From positions 43,529-107,528 of the forward strand of contig JBDUUL010000012.1 in NCBI GenBank assembly GCA_039938515.1: a DNA stretch of 64,000 bases, written 5' to 3'. This DNA is from Nitrososphaera sp. GTDB lineage: Archaea; Thermoproteota; Nitrososphaeria; Nitrososphaerales; Nitrososphaeraceae. Each line of letters starts with the position of its first letter. The stretch's first letter is position 1. Of the stretch, positions 9,072-18,677 are shown in pieces. The translations under genes were made by a program, and so were the position numbers. The notes beneath the pieces were generated by a model, which was given only the letters and a program-made list of their open reading frames with translations, had not been told where the DNA came from and did no database searches.

Positions 9072-12000
9072 ATGCAGAAAGCAATTCTGCTCGGTTCGCT
9101 GGCGACACTTTCTCTGCTCGTTTGCGCTTTTGTCTCGTCAGTTGCGTCAAGCAATTCCGCCTTCGGCCAGGCCGCCAAGGGTCCCGTTTCAGACTCGGTA
9201 AAGTTTACACAGTATTCTGACGAGAATATCGCGCTCAAGGCAGTAAAGTCCGGCGACATTGATGCTTACCTTTACAGGATTCCAATCGAGCTGGTATCGG
9301 ACGCGCAGAAAGATCGCGGCCTCGCAGTCTATGACCGAGACGCGGGCTCTTTCGGCCTTCTAATGAACCCTGCCCCGTCGAACGATTCCAGCGTGCTTAA
9401 TCCCTTTCAGTTCAGGCAGGTGAGGTTTGCCATGAATTACGTGGTAGACAGGCAGTTTACCGTAAGCGACATTCTGAAGGGCTCCGGAACGCCAATGTCT
9501 GATCCCTTCGGCATATCGTCACCAGAGTACACCACCATAGCTGACATTGTCGAATCCTTTGCATTCCGCCACGACCTTTCGTTTGCAAACCAGACCATAA
9601 GTGCAACCCTGAAGAGCGCCGGTGCCACTATGCAGTCAGGCAAATGGCAATTCAAGGACAAGCCGATTACGATCAACTTCTTCATCAGAAGCGACGACCC
9701 AAAGAGGAATGCAATCGGCGAAGCTATTGCGTCCGACCTTGAAAAACTGGGCTTTACGCTAGACAGGATATACGGCGACCTTGCCCGCGCACAGCTTGAC
9801 GTCTACGGTTCCGATCCGCAGGAACTCAAATGGCAGCTCTATACTGAAGGCTATGCGGGAACCGCCACGTTCGTAGCATACAACCCGACCGTTACTGCTC
9901 AGATGTACGCTCCCTGGTACGGAAACATGCCCGGCCGTGGATCGTCGGCGACATGGCAGTACGCAAACAAAACACTAGACGCCATAACGCAAAAGATCCT
10001 GAACCTGAACTTTACCTCAAAGGAGGAGAGAACCCAGCTTGTAAGAAGCGCGGTGCAGCAGGGGATGCAAGAGTCTGTCAGGATTTTTATCGCGCAGACA
10101 AAGGAGCCTTATGTGGCATCATCCTCGGTCAAGGGGCTTGTTAACGACTTTGGCGCGGGCATTTCAAGCAGGTTTTCCATAATTGACGCCAAGGCAGACG
10201 GCAAGTCCGACCTCAATATTGGAGTAAGAAACCTTGCACAGGGTGCATGGAATAACATCGGAGGGCTAAAAGACACCTTTACAATAACACTGTCCTCGCC
10301 CGTTGAAGACCCGGCGGTCATGTACCATCCTTATCTCGGCACTGCAATTCCAGTCAGAACCAACTGGACGGACATTACAACACATGGGCCGACCGGCTCG
10401 CTCAACGTTTCAGCGGACGCCATCAAGTGGGATCCTTTTGCCGGGAAATGGCAGCAGGTGGGAAGCGGCACAACCGCAGAGAGCAGCGTCACCTACAAGA
10501 TTCTCTATGGAAACTGGCATAACGGCATAGCGATGGACAAGAACGACCTGCTGTATTCCTATTATTTTGGCTTCCAGTGGGGGACGAATACAACCTCGAA
10601 CGGCAAGCCATACCTGACGTATGACCCCGAGTACACCCCCTCGGCTGCGCCCAGCCTTCCCACCCTGAAAGGGATAAAATTCACCTCCGACGATACGGTC
10701 GTCTCTTATGTAGACGCATGGCATTTCGACAGCAGGGAAATAGCCAGCCTTGCATCCATATGGGCGGTTGAGCCATGGGAAATTACCGCCGCGGAGGAGA
10801 GGCTCGTCACTGCATCCAAGCTGTCGTTCTCAAGCAGTGGCGCCGTACAAAAAGGCGTCGACTGGCTGTCGCTTGTCAACCCTGTCCATGCACAAATGAT
10901 AAGCGACGAGCTGCAAAAGATGAAGGACGAACGCTATATCCCGACCGCGCTGCAGGGGCTCGTGACAAGCGATGAGGCAAACAAGAGGTATGACGCAAGC
11001 ATCAAATGGATATCCGAACACCACCACGCTGTAATTAGCAACGGTCCATTCTATCTCGATACGTTCAACGCAGCGGGCCAGACGGCGACCTTGAAGGCAT
11101 TCCGGGACGACTCGTACCCGTTCCCGCCGGATTACTGGTCAGCAAAGTTCGGCGTTCCGCAGGTAGCTTCTGTTAAGAGTATCGATACAACAGGCCCTGC
11201 GACAATCGGCAAGCCCAAGGCAGTGAAGATCGTGGTGAACGTCGCAGATCAGCCAAGCAGCGACGCACAGGTCCTCTACTTTTTGTCCGGCGACAAAGGG
11301 GTTTCGGCATCCGGCAACGCAACTGCGTCGGCGAATAATCCAGGCGTTTTCGTGGCGACCATGAATTCGAGCGTCACCGGGCAACTTGCGCCGGGCGCAT
11401 ACCAGTTCAAGGTATTTGCGATTGGCAACCAGGCATACAAGCCAGCATTCGCGTCCGTCCCGCTGCTGCTCATGACAGCTACCGCGAGCGGTTCTGGCCC
11501 AGGCGGCCAAGGCAACGGCACTGGCTCCGGAACGACAGCGGGCAGCAATACCAAATCTGGCTGCCTTATCGCAACCGCAGCGTTTGGCTCAGAGCTAACA
11601 CCACAGGTCCAGTACCTGCGTAATTTCAGGCAGAACTATATCCTGCAGACGGTCTCCGGATCCGCCTTTATGGACACCTTTAACAACATCTACTATTCAT
11701 TCAGCCCACAGGTTGCCGATTATGAAAGGGGCCAGCCCTGGCTTCAGGAAACGGTCAAGGCGTCAATATACCCGCTTTTTGGGATTCTCATGGCCTCGGA
11801 AAGAGCACATAACTCAGTCAGTGGTGGAGAAGCCGGCGCCGTACTTGCCGGGGTCACTGCAAGCTCCCTCATCGGAGCAGTCTACCTTGCTCCGCCGATA
11901 GCTGCATACTCGATTTTCAGGCGGAAATCCGTCCGGACTCGCTGGCTAAAGTTACTGGCCGGGCTTGCTGCGTCTGCACTTGTGGCAACTGTAGCTGGAA

Positions 12001-12167
12001 TCATGGCGCACAACTCAGAATGGCTGTCGATTAGCACGGCAGCTTTTGTGGCTCTTACTGCCGCAACAAGCGCCATGGCTTTTGGTGTGTTTGCAATACC
12101 GAAAGTCGCCTCGGCAATAAGACTGCGGGTGCACGCGAGCAGACAAAAGCGAGCGCAAGAATTTTAA
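9072..12167 (+). CDS. Giant family-5 ABC substrate-binding protein with CFI-box and C-terminal membrane segments
   Basis: 1031 residues, about twice the usual size of an OppA/DppA protein. A signal peptide covers residues 1-33 (hydrophobic core ending in SNSAFGQA). The bulk is a family-5 solute-binding region with FRQVRFAMNYVVDR and repeated lobes. A Gly/Ser/Thr linker (about 810-830) leads to CLIATAAFGSEL near residue 831, the CFI-box signature found in many thaumarchaeal surface proteins. Two or three hydrophobic helices follow near residues 915-1020, with a basic end. It is therefore probably anchored on the outer face by its C-terminus. The substrate is unknown; peptides are the default guess. 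Confidence 0.88.
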   Translation: MQKAILLGSLATLSLLVCAFVSSVASSNSAFGQAAKGPVSDSVKFTQYSDENIALKAVKSGDIDAYLYRIPIELVSDAQKDRGLAVYDRDAGSFGLLMNPAPSNDSSVLNPFQFRQVRFAMNYVVDRQFTVSDILKGSGTPMSDPFGISSPEYTTIADIVESFAFRHDLSFANQTISATLKSAGATMQSGKWQFKDKPITINFFIRSDDPKRNAIGEAIASDLEKLGFTLDRIYGDLARAQLDVYGSDPQELKWQLYTEGYAGTATFVAYNPTVTAQMYAPWYGNMPGRGSSATWQYANKTLDAITQKILNLNFTSKEERTQLVRSAVQQGMQESVRIFIAQTKEPYVASSSVKGLVNDFGAGISSRFSIIDAKADGKSDLNIGVRNLAQGAWNNIGGLKDTFTITLSSPVEDPAVMYHPYLGTAIPVRTNWTDITTHGPTGSLNVSADAIKWDPFAGKWQQVGSGTTAESSVTYKILYGNWHNGIAMDKNDLLYSYYFGFQWGTNTTSNGKPYLTYDPEYTPSAAPSLPTLKGIKFTSDDTVVSYVDAWHFDSREIASLASIWAVEPWEITAAEERLVTASKLSFSSSGAVQKGVDWLSLVNPVHAQMISDELQKMKDERYIPTALQGLVTSDEANKRYDASIKWISEHHHAVISNGPFYLDTFNAAGQTATLKAFRDDSYPFPPDYWSAKFGVPQVASVKSIDTTGPATIGKPKAVKIVVNVADQPSSDAQVLYFLSGDKGVSASGNATASANNPGVFVATMNSSVTGQLAPGAYQFKVFAIGNQAYKPAFASVPLLLMTATASGSGPGGQGNGTGSGTTAGSNTKSGCLIATAAFGSELTPQVQYLRNFRQNYILQTVSGSAFMDTFNNIYYSFSPQVADYERGQPWLQETVKASIYPLFGILMASERAHNSVSGGEAGAVLAGVTASSLIGAVYLAPPIAAYSIFRRKSVRTRWLKLLAGLAASALVATVAGIMAHNSEWLSISTAAFVALTAATSAMAFGVFAIPKVASAIRLRVHASRQKRAQEF

Positions 12168-12202
12168 TATAAATCCAAGGCCATAGACCCGGCTGCTTTG
12201 TT

Positions 12203-13270
12203 TTGAAGGGTCTTCAGGCCTTTATCCTCAAGCGGGCGGTATACCTTGTATTCGTGCTTTTCGCTACCGTGGTCGTCACGGTGGGCCTCTTGGGGCCTAC
12301 ATTCGACAAGGTGCTGGCCGGCGTTATCCGAGACCACTGCACAGAAGACGTCAACATGAATCCAAAACTATCAAAGCTGCCTCCAATTGAACGCAATAAA
12401 CTAATCGCAGACTGTGATCGTACTCAGACTGTTTCACAGGGAATCGACCAGCCATGGTACTCGCCAAACCGGCTCTACAACACGGTCGAGAAAGTCATGT
12501 TTTTGGACCTGGGAAGGACGGCAAACACCTACCAGGGGGGCGCTGGAACGCATGACATCCATGACCTCATAATGGAACGTCTGCCAAGAACAGTACTTCT
12601 CTTTGGCAGCGCCACGGTAATCGTATCTGTCATTGGAATCTATCTTGGCACGCACGTGGCTGGCAGGGAAGGCTCGATAAGCGACAAGGCAGTCTCCGCG
12701 GTGACAGTCGCGAGCAGCAGCTTCCCGACCTGGTGGGTAGGGATGCTCATGATCCTGGCTTTTGCCTTTGCGCTCAGGGTATTCCCGGCGCAGTCGCTGA
12801 TACAGACGTCTCCCACTGATCCGATGTACGTGCCCGACCTGCTTTACCACATGGCCCTGCCGCTCATTACGCTTGTGATAATCGGGTTTGGTGCCTGGGC
12901 GTATTCAGTGCGCTATTTTGTCCTCCTTGTGCTTGGCGAAGACTTTATCCGAGCCAAGCGGACCGCAGGCGTGCCGGAGCGCAGAGTGCTCTATTCCCAT
13001 GCACTGAGAAATGCGGCGCCTCCAATTCTCACTTCCGTGGCACTGAGTCTTGCCGCATCGTTTGGAGGAGCAATCCTGGTCGAGACCGTGTTTAACTGGC
13101 CCGGCATGGGGATGCTCTACTACGAGGCAATCGGATACTTTGACATTCCGGTAATAGTCGGGCTGACATACGTGTCTACGGTCATTTTTGTGATAACCGT
13201 ATTTGCAATAGACCTAGCATACGGCATCTTTGACCCCCGGCTCCGGCTCGCACAGGAGGGGCAGGCATAG
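12203..13270 (+). CDS. ABC transporter permease, DppB/OppB type
   Basis: 355 residues with an N-terminal membrane helix (residues 8-28), an extracellular loop of about 100 residues and then five more helices. The permease coupling loop EDFIRAKRTAGVPERRVLYSH near residues 250-270 is the EAA-type motif that contacts the ATPase, and NWPGMGMLYYEAI is typical of DppB. The start is TTG at 12203, 35 nt after the substrate-binding protein gene. The stop overlaps the GTG start of the next permease by one base. Confidence 0.92.
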   Translation: MKGLQAFILKRAVYLVFVLFATVVVTVGLLGPTFDKVLAGVIRDHCTEDVNMNPKLSKLPPIERNKLIADCDRTQTVSQGIDQPWYSPNRLYNTVEKVMFLDLGRTANTYQGGAGTHDIHDLIMERLPRTVLLFGSATVIVSVIGIYLGTHVAGREGSISDKAVSAVTVASSSFPTWWVGMLMILAFAFALRVFPAQSLIQTSPTDPMYVPDLLYHMALPLITLVIIGFGAWAYSVRYFVLLVLGEDFIRAKRTAGVPERRVLYSHALRNAAPPILTSVALSLAASFGGAILVETVFNWPGMGMLYYEAIGYFDIPVIVGLTYVSTVIFVITVFAIDLAYGIFDPRLRLAQEGQA

Positions 13271-14685
13271 TGTCGGAAAAACCGTCAGACAGGATACTTT
13301 CAAAAAGCGAGATTGTGTCTCGGCTCCTTCGTTCGAGGGCCGGCTTGGCGGGCGTCATCCTACTGCTGCTCCTTACTTTGATTTCTGTATATGCCGCAAT
13401 CGCCGTGCCCCGCGAATCGTACGACCAGTGGAACAATCCAACCTTCTGGCAGGATTATCCCAAGACCGTGCCGCCTGCATGGACGGACCTGCCATTCCTT
13501 GGTAGTAGCGCCGCCAAGACTATAGTGCTCACGCGGTCCGACGCAACCGTAACCGAATCCCAAATGCAGGGTGGCAGGGCAGTCAGTTATTCTTGGAATG
13601 CGGGCTACTCATATGACTCATTTCCAAGCCGCTTCAGCCTTACCGCCAAGGCGGAATACTCAAAGCTCCCGCTAATCCAGCTGGACGTCACGAGACCCGA
13701 CGGGCAGACATTTACACTTTACTATTCCGCGCTGCCATCAGTGCAGGGGACAGGCATGACCGTAACGGACGTGCGAATAGTCTCAACCGACAGCTCGATT
13801 TCGTCAAATCTGCAAAACTACGTTGGACAGTTTAGCTGCGACATAGACGTTGCCAAACCGCAGGTGATGATCTTTTCAGACGCCCACGACTGCAAAGTTC
13901 TCAAGGGCAATTATGTCTTCAAAGTCACAGCTTACTTTTTCTCGCCTTCCGACTCTATACGGGAAGTCGCGTTAATTTTTCCCGGCCAGGTCTTTGGCCT
14001 TATGGGTACCGATGACACAGGCAGAGACCTCTCTATCGGCATACTCTGGGGTGCGCCAGTGGCTCTGTTTATCGGGCTCTCGGTTGCGTTTGCCTCAACC
14101 TTCATTGGACTGTACTATGGCGTAATTTCCGGCTTTAAGGGTAGGTATGCGGACGAGGGCATGATGCGTATGAACGATATCTTTTACTCCCTTCCAGCGC
14201 TTCCGCTCCTGATTATCCTTTCAGTCACAGTCGGAAGAAGCATCTTTCTATTTGTCGGGTTTTTCATACTGTTTGGCTGGGTTCCAATTGCGAAAATAGC
14301 CCGCAGCCTGGCACTTCAGATAACCAAGCTCCAGTACGTCGAGGCAGCAAAACTGATGGGTGAAACTGACCTGAGAATAATTAGAAGGCATGTAATACCG
14401 CAATTGATTCCGATTGCTTTTGCGACCATCGCTGTCGCCGTTCCAAGCGCGATACTCGCAGAGGCTGCCCTCAGCTTTTTGGGCCTTGGCGATCCGTCAA
14501 TCCCCACTTGGGGCCGCATACTGCACGATGCAAACTCTGCGGCGGCAGTCCAGCGCGGGATCTGGTGGTGGGCCCTCATCCCAGGCTTTATGATTGCGCT
14601 AACAGGTACTGCCTTTGTGCTAATTGGAAATACTCTGAACTCGATCGTGAACCCGCGCTCGAGGCGGCAGACAAAGGTCGTATGA
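13270..14685 (+). CDS. ABC transporter permease, DppC/OppC type, with a large extracellular insert
   Basis: 471 residues, longer than the usual 290-330. After the first membrane helix (about residues 25-45) there is an insert of about 190 residues with two Cys (CDID and HDCK) and no membrane helix, predicted to lie outside. The membrane core begins at TDDTGRDLSIGILWGAP (about 248) and includes the EAA-like loop YVEAAKLMGETDLRIIRRHVIPQ and AALSFLGLGDPSIPTWG. The insert may dock the unusually large binding protein. It is the last gene of the transporter unit. Confidence 0.92.
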   Translation: MSEKPSDRILSKSEIVSRLLRSRAGLAGVILLLLLTLISVYAAIAVPRESYDQWNNPTFWQDYPKTVPPAWTDLPFLGSSAAKTIVLTRSDATVTESQMQGGRAVSYSWNAGYSYDSFPSRFSLTAKAEYSKLPLIQLDVTRPDGQTFTLYYSALPSVQGTGMTVTDVRIVSTDSSISSNLQNYVGQFSCDIDVAKPQVMIFSDAHDCKVLKGNYVFKVTAYFFSPSDSIREVALIFPGQVFGLMGTDDTGRDLSIGILWGAPVALFIGLSVAFASTFIGLYYGVISGFKGRYADEGMMRMNDIFYSLPALPLLIILSVTVGRSIFLFVGFFILFGWVPIAKIARSLALQITKLQYVEAAKLMGETDLRIIRRHVIPQLIPIAFATIAVAVPSAILAEAALSFLGLGDPSIPTWGRILHDANSAAAVQRGIWWWALIPGFMIALTGTAFVLIGNTLNSIVNPRSRRQTKVV

Positions 14686-14803
14686 ATTTTCGGATGCCTC
14701 AGTTCTCATAATCTTCATCACACTTGAGTTGATGATATCAGCCGGCTCTTCCTACACTTCATCAGCATCCGGCGCGACAAATATTGTGGCGCTTGTATAA
14801 CCT

Positions 14804-15205
14804 TTAGCCCTTGACCCGGACTATCTTTATCCTGTCAAGGACCTTCCAGTACTCGACTTCTCGGCCGTTGACATCCCCTTGAAGTTTCTCCTTTATCTCA
14901 TCGTCAACCGCGGTGGTTTCAAACGTGTCAAACGTTTCGAGGTCCTGAATCATAAGCACTTCGCCCTGCTTTGAAATAATCTGCCCATTGCGCTTGTCGA
15001 TCAGGGGGACATCGACCTTGGTGGAGACAGGACCGACAAACGGGTGGGGCCTTCCATCGAAAACACCTACTGCAGTAATTCGTGCCTTGGCTGACCCGTG
15101 TTTTCCCGGCTTGCTGTGATCGTACGACACTATCCTGCACGGCTCGCCATCCACAATTATGTAGGAACCGATTTTGAGAGCGCCCAAGTCCATCGGCTTG
15201 CTCAT
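14804..15205 (-). CDS. eif5A: Translation initiation factor aIF5A
   Basis: 133 residues, of normal archaeal length. The N-terminal SH3-like domain has the modification loop SKPGKHGSAK with K35 as the (deoxy)hypusine site; the C-terminal half is an OB fold. It promotes peptide-bond formation at difficult stretches on the ribosome. A T-rich TATA-like element lies about 25 nt upstream of the ATG, inside the end of the upstream small ORF, so it probably has its own promoter. It is convergent with the ABC transporter genes across a gap of about 118 nt. Confidence 0.97.
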   Translation of the reverse strand: MSKPMDLGALKIGSYIIVDGEPCRIVSYDHSKPGKHGSAKARITAVGVFDGRPHPFVGPVSTKVDVPLIDKRNGQIISKQGEVLMIQDLETFDTFETTAVDDEIKEKLQGDVNGREVEYWKVLDRIKIVRVKG

Positions 15206-15217
15206 AAGTTCAAAGGG

Positions 15218-15442
15218 CTAAAGAATAAGGAGTACTAATAACCATTTCGCCGTCTCGGCGTGGATTGTTTTCCGCAGGTTCCTAATGGTAATTGCAATAG
15301 CCGGGTCAGAATTTTTTTTCTTGAAACTCAGCAATAGGCTTCCGGAAAGGAAGCCAGCTGACTTCAACTCTAACTCTTCATCATTCCCTTCGACTTGTGT
15401 AATTCTCCAAGTATAAAGGCTCAGACGCTGATTCGGCAGCAT
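15218..15442 (-). CDS. Small hypothetical protein
   Basis: A 74-residue frame with an ATG start, alternating beta-like segments (LYTWRITQVEG, GSLLLSFKKK, AIAITIRNL) and a hydrophobic end. It lies between the 204-residue gene and aIF5A on the same strand, 33 nt after the former. No family is recognised. The composition looks protein-like, but the frame overlaps the presumed aIF5A promoter, so it may be non-coding. Confidence 0.4.
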   Translation of the reverse strand: MLPNQRLSLYTWRITQVEGNDEELELKSAGFLSGSLLLSFKKKNSDPAIAITIRNLRKTIHAETAKWLLVLLIL

Positions 15443-15475
15443 GTCTACATAATTGACCGGTCCGGCAGGCTGGAG

Positions 15476-16090
15476 TTACTTGAGTTTCTCCAGGATTGAA
15501 AAGCTCACGAGGTTTGTGAGAGCGATTCCCTTCCTTGCAACCTCGCGCCGGGTGCGCTCACAGTACTTCTGGTCGGTTTGGTGGCTGCTGGCCCCCTCAA
15601 CCTCTAGCATGACCAGGTTGCGTGAATAGGGGAACGTGAACCTCGGTTTTTCGGCCGAAACCAGCTGCATCTGGGCAAGGCTTGCCCTCTTGACCCTGTC
15701 CCTCCTAGCGATAATGTTCGCGAGCTCGCTTACTTCCGAGTCCGCACCCGTGTACTTTGTAAAGTAGAGAGAAACATAGTTCAAGTGTATGCCGCTACGC
15801 TCGAATAACGGAGTGTCCAAGCTGAACATGAATGAAAGCCTATCCATTTCATTTGTTGCAATGTCGTCTAGTACCCCTGACATGTCCCTGAAGGAAGCAA
15901 CGATGTAATTGTTCGCCCTGTTCGGAAAGTAGGGCGTGCTCTCATCCGCAAAGGTGGCCGCAGCAAAGTATGCATCTACTATATTGTCGCTCTTTTTCCA
16001 GCCTTCGACAAGGGCGCCGGATTGCTTTCCATGAGGCGTACAGGCATAGCCCTGAATATCCGCCTGCTGTCCCGCATCCACTACAGACAA
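15476..16090 (-). CDS. Hypothetical soluble protein
   Basis: 204 residues from a TTG start; an alternative GTG lies nine bases later. A strong TATA box (16105-16114) lies about 20-25 nt upstream, which supports a leaderless mRNA beginning at or near this codon. The sequence has no signal peptide or membrane helix. Recognisable pieces are FPNRANNYIVASF, an aromatic HLNYVSLYFTKYTG strand, and a basic C-terminal helix CERTRREVARKG. No family is recognised. Confidence 0.65.
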   Translation of the reverse strand: MSVVDAGQQADIQGYACTPHGKQSGALVEGWKKSDNIVDAYFAAATFADESTPYFPNRANNYIVASFRDMSGVLDDIATNEMDRLSFMFSLDTPLFERSGIHLNYVSLYFTKYTGADSEVSELANIIARRDRVKRASLAQMQLVSAEKPRFTFPYSRNLVMLEVEGASSHQTDQKYCERTRREVARKGIALTNLVSFSILEKLK

Positions 16091-16104
16091 TGCATAATGG
16101 TGGG

Positions 16105-16114
16105 TAAATATATA
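16105..16114 (-). promoter_or_regulatory. TATA box for the hypothetical gene ending at 15476
   Basis: The plus-strand bases taaatatata read TATATATTTA on the minus strand. The box centre is about 20 nt upstream of the TTG start at 16090, the normal spacing for a leaderless archaeal gene. Confidence 0.55.
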
Positions 16115-16527
16115 CTGTTTGCCCGCAACGTTATCTAAAAATCAACAATAAACTTTATTTTATGTAAGATTTAGAGAATAAATTACCCACTTTTTAGAGT
16201 GATTTTGCCGGCCCGGAGAGAGGCTTGGTGTCCGCCTGGGGAAAGGGAGAGCATGCGCTCGGCGTAAAGCGGGAGCCATTGGAAATCGCTACAGCCTCTC
16301 GAACACATTCGACCGAATCGCACCGGAGCCTGTCTATTCGATCTCCAAAAATAATGCGTCTGCCCCTGTGCGGAAACCCGGCCGGGTGCTGGTTCGGTGA
16401 TATCCATACGCGATGCCATTGTTGCTGACCGAATCTATGCTTGTGGCCGGGTGCTCCATCTCGCTATCCGCCCCACTTCCATCCAATTCACTCGAAAAAG
16501 GAGGTGCTCTGGCTGGAGCGTTAAGCG
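16115..16527. other. Intergenic region, no convincing gene
   Basis: About 410 bases. The part next to 16130-16200 is very AT-rich and looks like promoter or terminator DNA. The rest is GC-rich with open frames on both strands (16183-16419 minus, 16225-16428 plus, 16334-16585 minus) that give Pro/Gly/Ser-rich translations with no recognisable motif. It may be a decayed gene downstream of the glycosyltransferase. Confidence 0.5.
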
Positions 16528-17475
16528 CTATTCCTCGAACACTGGTGCAGTATCCACAGACTTGGACGACATAGCAATATCCCAAAGTGCAGAACTTGCG
16601 GCCCCGGCGAGCTTGGCTCGGTAGTAGGGCATCAGGCTGTATCCGACCATGGCCGACACAAGACCAACGGGGTCGGCCAGCCCTGCCTTGACCGCCGCGC
16701 GTACGGCGTCAAGGGCGGTGAGATTGAGATCAAGCCTGGCCGTGTGCTCTCTTAGCTGCTGATGGCCTCTAAAGGAACGCAGAACCTGCGACGCGAAATC
16801 CCTTATTGTTGATGCGGGACTAAAGTACACGACCGCCTCGTCGTTGTACTCAAGCGCCATCCCAAGCTCGATTGCCTTGCACTGCAGGTAGAGGTCTATC
16901 GCAATCAGGTTCTCTGGAATTCGAATTCGTTCTGCCGCTTCCGTGGAAATTGCAAGCGCCCTGCCCATAACGGTGTACTTTGAGATCTCATTAGATCTTC
17001 GGACATGGCGAAGCCAGTCTGAAATAAAGGCCGATGCCCTGGCTGCAATCGAGTCCACCTGAACAGGCTCCGGCCGGGATGCACAAATGTGGACAACACG
17101 CCCGTCAGCCCGGTGCCTCTTGCCAACTCTCGATGCAAGTTGAGCCGTACAATCACGGCTCGGTATAACGTCGGCGTCGTAAAGTACCAAAGCTTCTGTT
17201 CCAGAAGTGGATTCTGCGGCAATCCTGCATGCGCCATCAAATATCTCGTTCCATGCTGCAGCAGCGCCCCTTCTCTCACAATGATGAAGGAAAATTACGT
17301 CCAAGCTCGAGACTCTGGCAAATTTCTCAACCAGATTTGGCGTATTGTCAGTCGAGTCGTCGGATATGATGACAGCCGATATGCAAGACGATTGTTTTTC
17401 AAGAGATCGCAGAAAGTGAAGTATGTTCTTCTCCTCGTTAAAGCATGGTACGCCTACGATCACAGGGGTTTGCAT
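16528..17475 (-). CDS. Family 2 glycosyltransferase
   Basis: 315 residues with a GT-A fold. The N-terminus VIVGVPCFNEEKNI is the nucleotide-sugar strand, followed by ISDDSTDNT and the metal-binding DADV. FRGHQQLREH resembles the C-terminal acceptor motif (QxxRW-like position) of GT2 enzymes. It probably transfers a sugar to a lipid or surface polymer; donor and acceptor are not deducible. No other glycan genes flank it. It is divergent from the hemB homologue, with TATA-like sequences for both in the 120 nt around 17480-17545. Confidence 0.88.
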   Translation of the reverse strand: MQTPVIVGVPCFNEEKNILHFLRSLEKQSSCISAVIISDDSTDNTPNLVEKFARVSSLDVIFLHHCERRGAAAAWNEIFDGACRIAAESTSGTEALVLYDADVIPSRDCTAQLASRVGKRHRADGRVVHICASRPEPVQVDSIAARASAFISDWLRHVRRSNEISKYTVMGRALAISTEAAERIRIPENLIAIDLYLQCKAIELGMALEYNDEAVVYFSPASTIRDFASQVLRSFRGHQQLREHTARLDLNLTALDAVRAAVKAGLADPVGLVSAMVGYSLMPYYRAKLAGAASSALWDIAMSSKSVDTAPVFEE

Positions 17476-17598
17476 TACTGTCTCTTCGGTTCCGAGAAGC
17501 TACTGAATGATCGTTATTTTATGAATTTTGTGCCTCTATATCAGATTAACAAACCGGAACAACATATTCATAGTGCAAATGCTGTAGAGTTCAGGTTG

Positions 17599-18636
17599 AT
17601 GCAGGGAGCCGCGGGGCCTCGCGCCGGTTCTGAAAGTGATTCTAGAGCGATCCTTGCATCTGCAGGTCTTATGCCGCAGCACCTCATCGCTCCGGTGTTT
17701 GTAGCCGGGGCGAAGGCAACGGCCTTTGGCGCTAATTCCATGCCCGGGGTCAAGATTTGCAGCCTCGATGAAGTTGCAAGTCATGCAGGCTCGCTGCTCG
17801 ACGCCGGGATATCATCGATAATTCTGTTTGGGATCCCTTTAATGCGGACACCGACTGGGAGCAATGCAAGTCAGTCAGATGGAGTCGTACAGACAGCAAT
17901 CCGGCTGATTCGCTCTTTGCTGGGTCGGTCAATCGAAATAATTACCGATGTCTGCGTTTGCCAGTACAGCGATTGCGGCCACTGCGGGCTAGAAATGCAT
18001 CAACCGTCTTCAAATCCATCTGGCAATATGAGAGCCGCGCTGCGCAGGGATAACCTTCCGAGAATTGACAACGACGCCACCCTCCGGGTTCTCTCTGAAA
18101 TCGCCCTTAGCCATGCAGTTGCTGGTGCCGATGTCGTGGCACCATCCTCGATGATGGACGGGCAGGTATGGGCCATACGTGAAAAATTAAGGGAAAACGG
18201 CCTGAAGACCAAGATACTGTCATACTCGGCAAAGCACGCATCATCGCTCTATGCGCCCTTCCGGTCAGCGACCTTTGCACCCAAGGCAGGCTCGCTGAGC
18301 ACGGGACTCGACAAGGCCTCGTACCAGGTTTCATACGCAACTCCTCGGCAGGTGGTCCGCGAGGTCCTTACCGATATCGAGGAAGGTGCGGACATGGTCA
18401 TGATAAAGCCCGCACTCTGCTATCTCGATCTAGTTGCCCGGGCTAAGGAAATCTCCAGCGTGCCTCTGGTCGTGCAAAACGTCAGCGGGGAGTACTCGAT
18501 GATAATGGCGGCAGCCGACGCTGAGCTGATTGACGAAGAGGAATGGAAGGTTATTTCTATAGCATCAATGAAGCGGGCGGGAGCTGATCGGATAATTTCT
18601 TACTTTTCAGAAGATATCGTGCGGTACTTGCATTGA
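17599..18636 (+). CDS. hemB: Porphobilinogen synthase (delta-aminolevulinate dehydratase) homologue, divergent
   Basis: Condenses two 5-aminolevulinate molecules in haem and corrinoid synthesis. Visible: the zinc site DVCVCQYSDCGHCGL (three family Cys), a catalytic Lys region SYSAKHASSLYAPFR, and the Schiff-base Lys in MIKPALCYLD. The C-terminal part is conserved. The N-terminal arm, normally Arg-rich, is degenerate (GPRAGSESDSR). ATG 17599 is used because a TATA-like CTCTATATCAG lies at 17535-17545; the frame is open upstream to 17521 and beyond. The gene stands alone, without other hem genes. It could be the working enzyme or a diverged paralogue. Confidence 0.8.
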   Translation: MQGAAGPRAGSESDSRAILASAGLMPQHLIAPVFVAGAKATAFGANSMPGVKICSLDEVASHAGSLLDAGISSIILFGIPLMRTPTGSNASQSDGVVQTAIRLIRSLLGRSIEIITDVCVCQYSDCGHCGLEMHQPSSNPSGNMRAALRRDNLPRIDNDATLRVLSEIALSHAVAGADVVAPSSMMDGQVWAIREKLRENGLKTKILSYSAKHASSLYAPFRSATFAPKAGSLSTGLDKASYQVSYATPRQVVREVLTDIEEGADMVMIKPALCYLDLVARAKEISSVPLVVQNVSGEYSMIMAAADAELIDEEEWKVISIASMKRAGADRIISYFSEDIVRYLH

Positions 18637-18677
18637 GGCATCACGATTATATTAGAATTGCCTAGGAGACGACATGT

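Noticed and set aside
16183..16419. 78-residue minus-strand frame, and 83-residue frame 16334-16585
   Set aside because: No motif, promoter spacing or sensible composition; the second overlaps the glycosyltransferase end.
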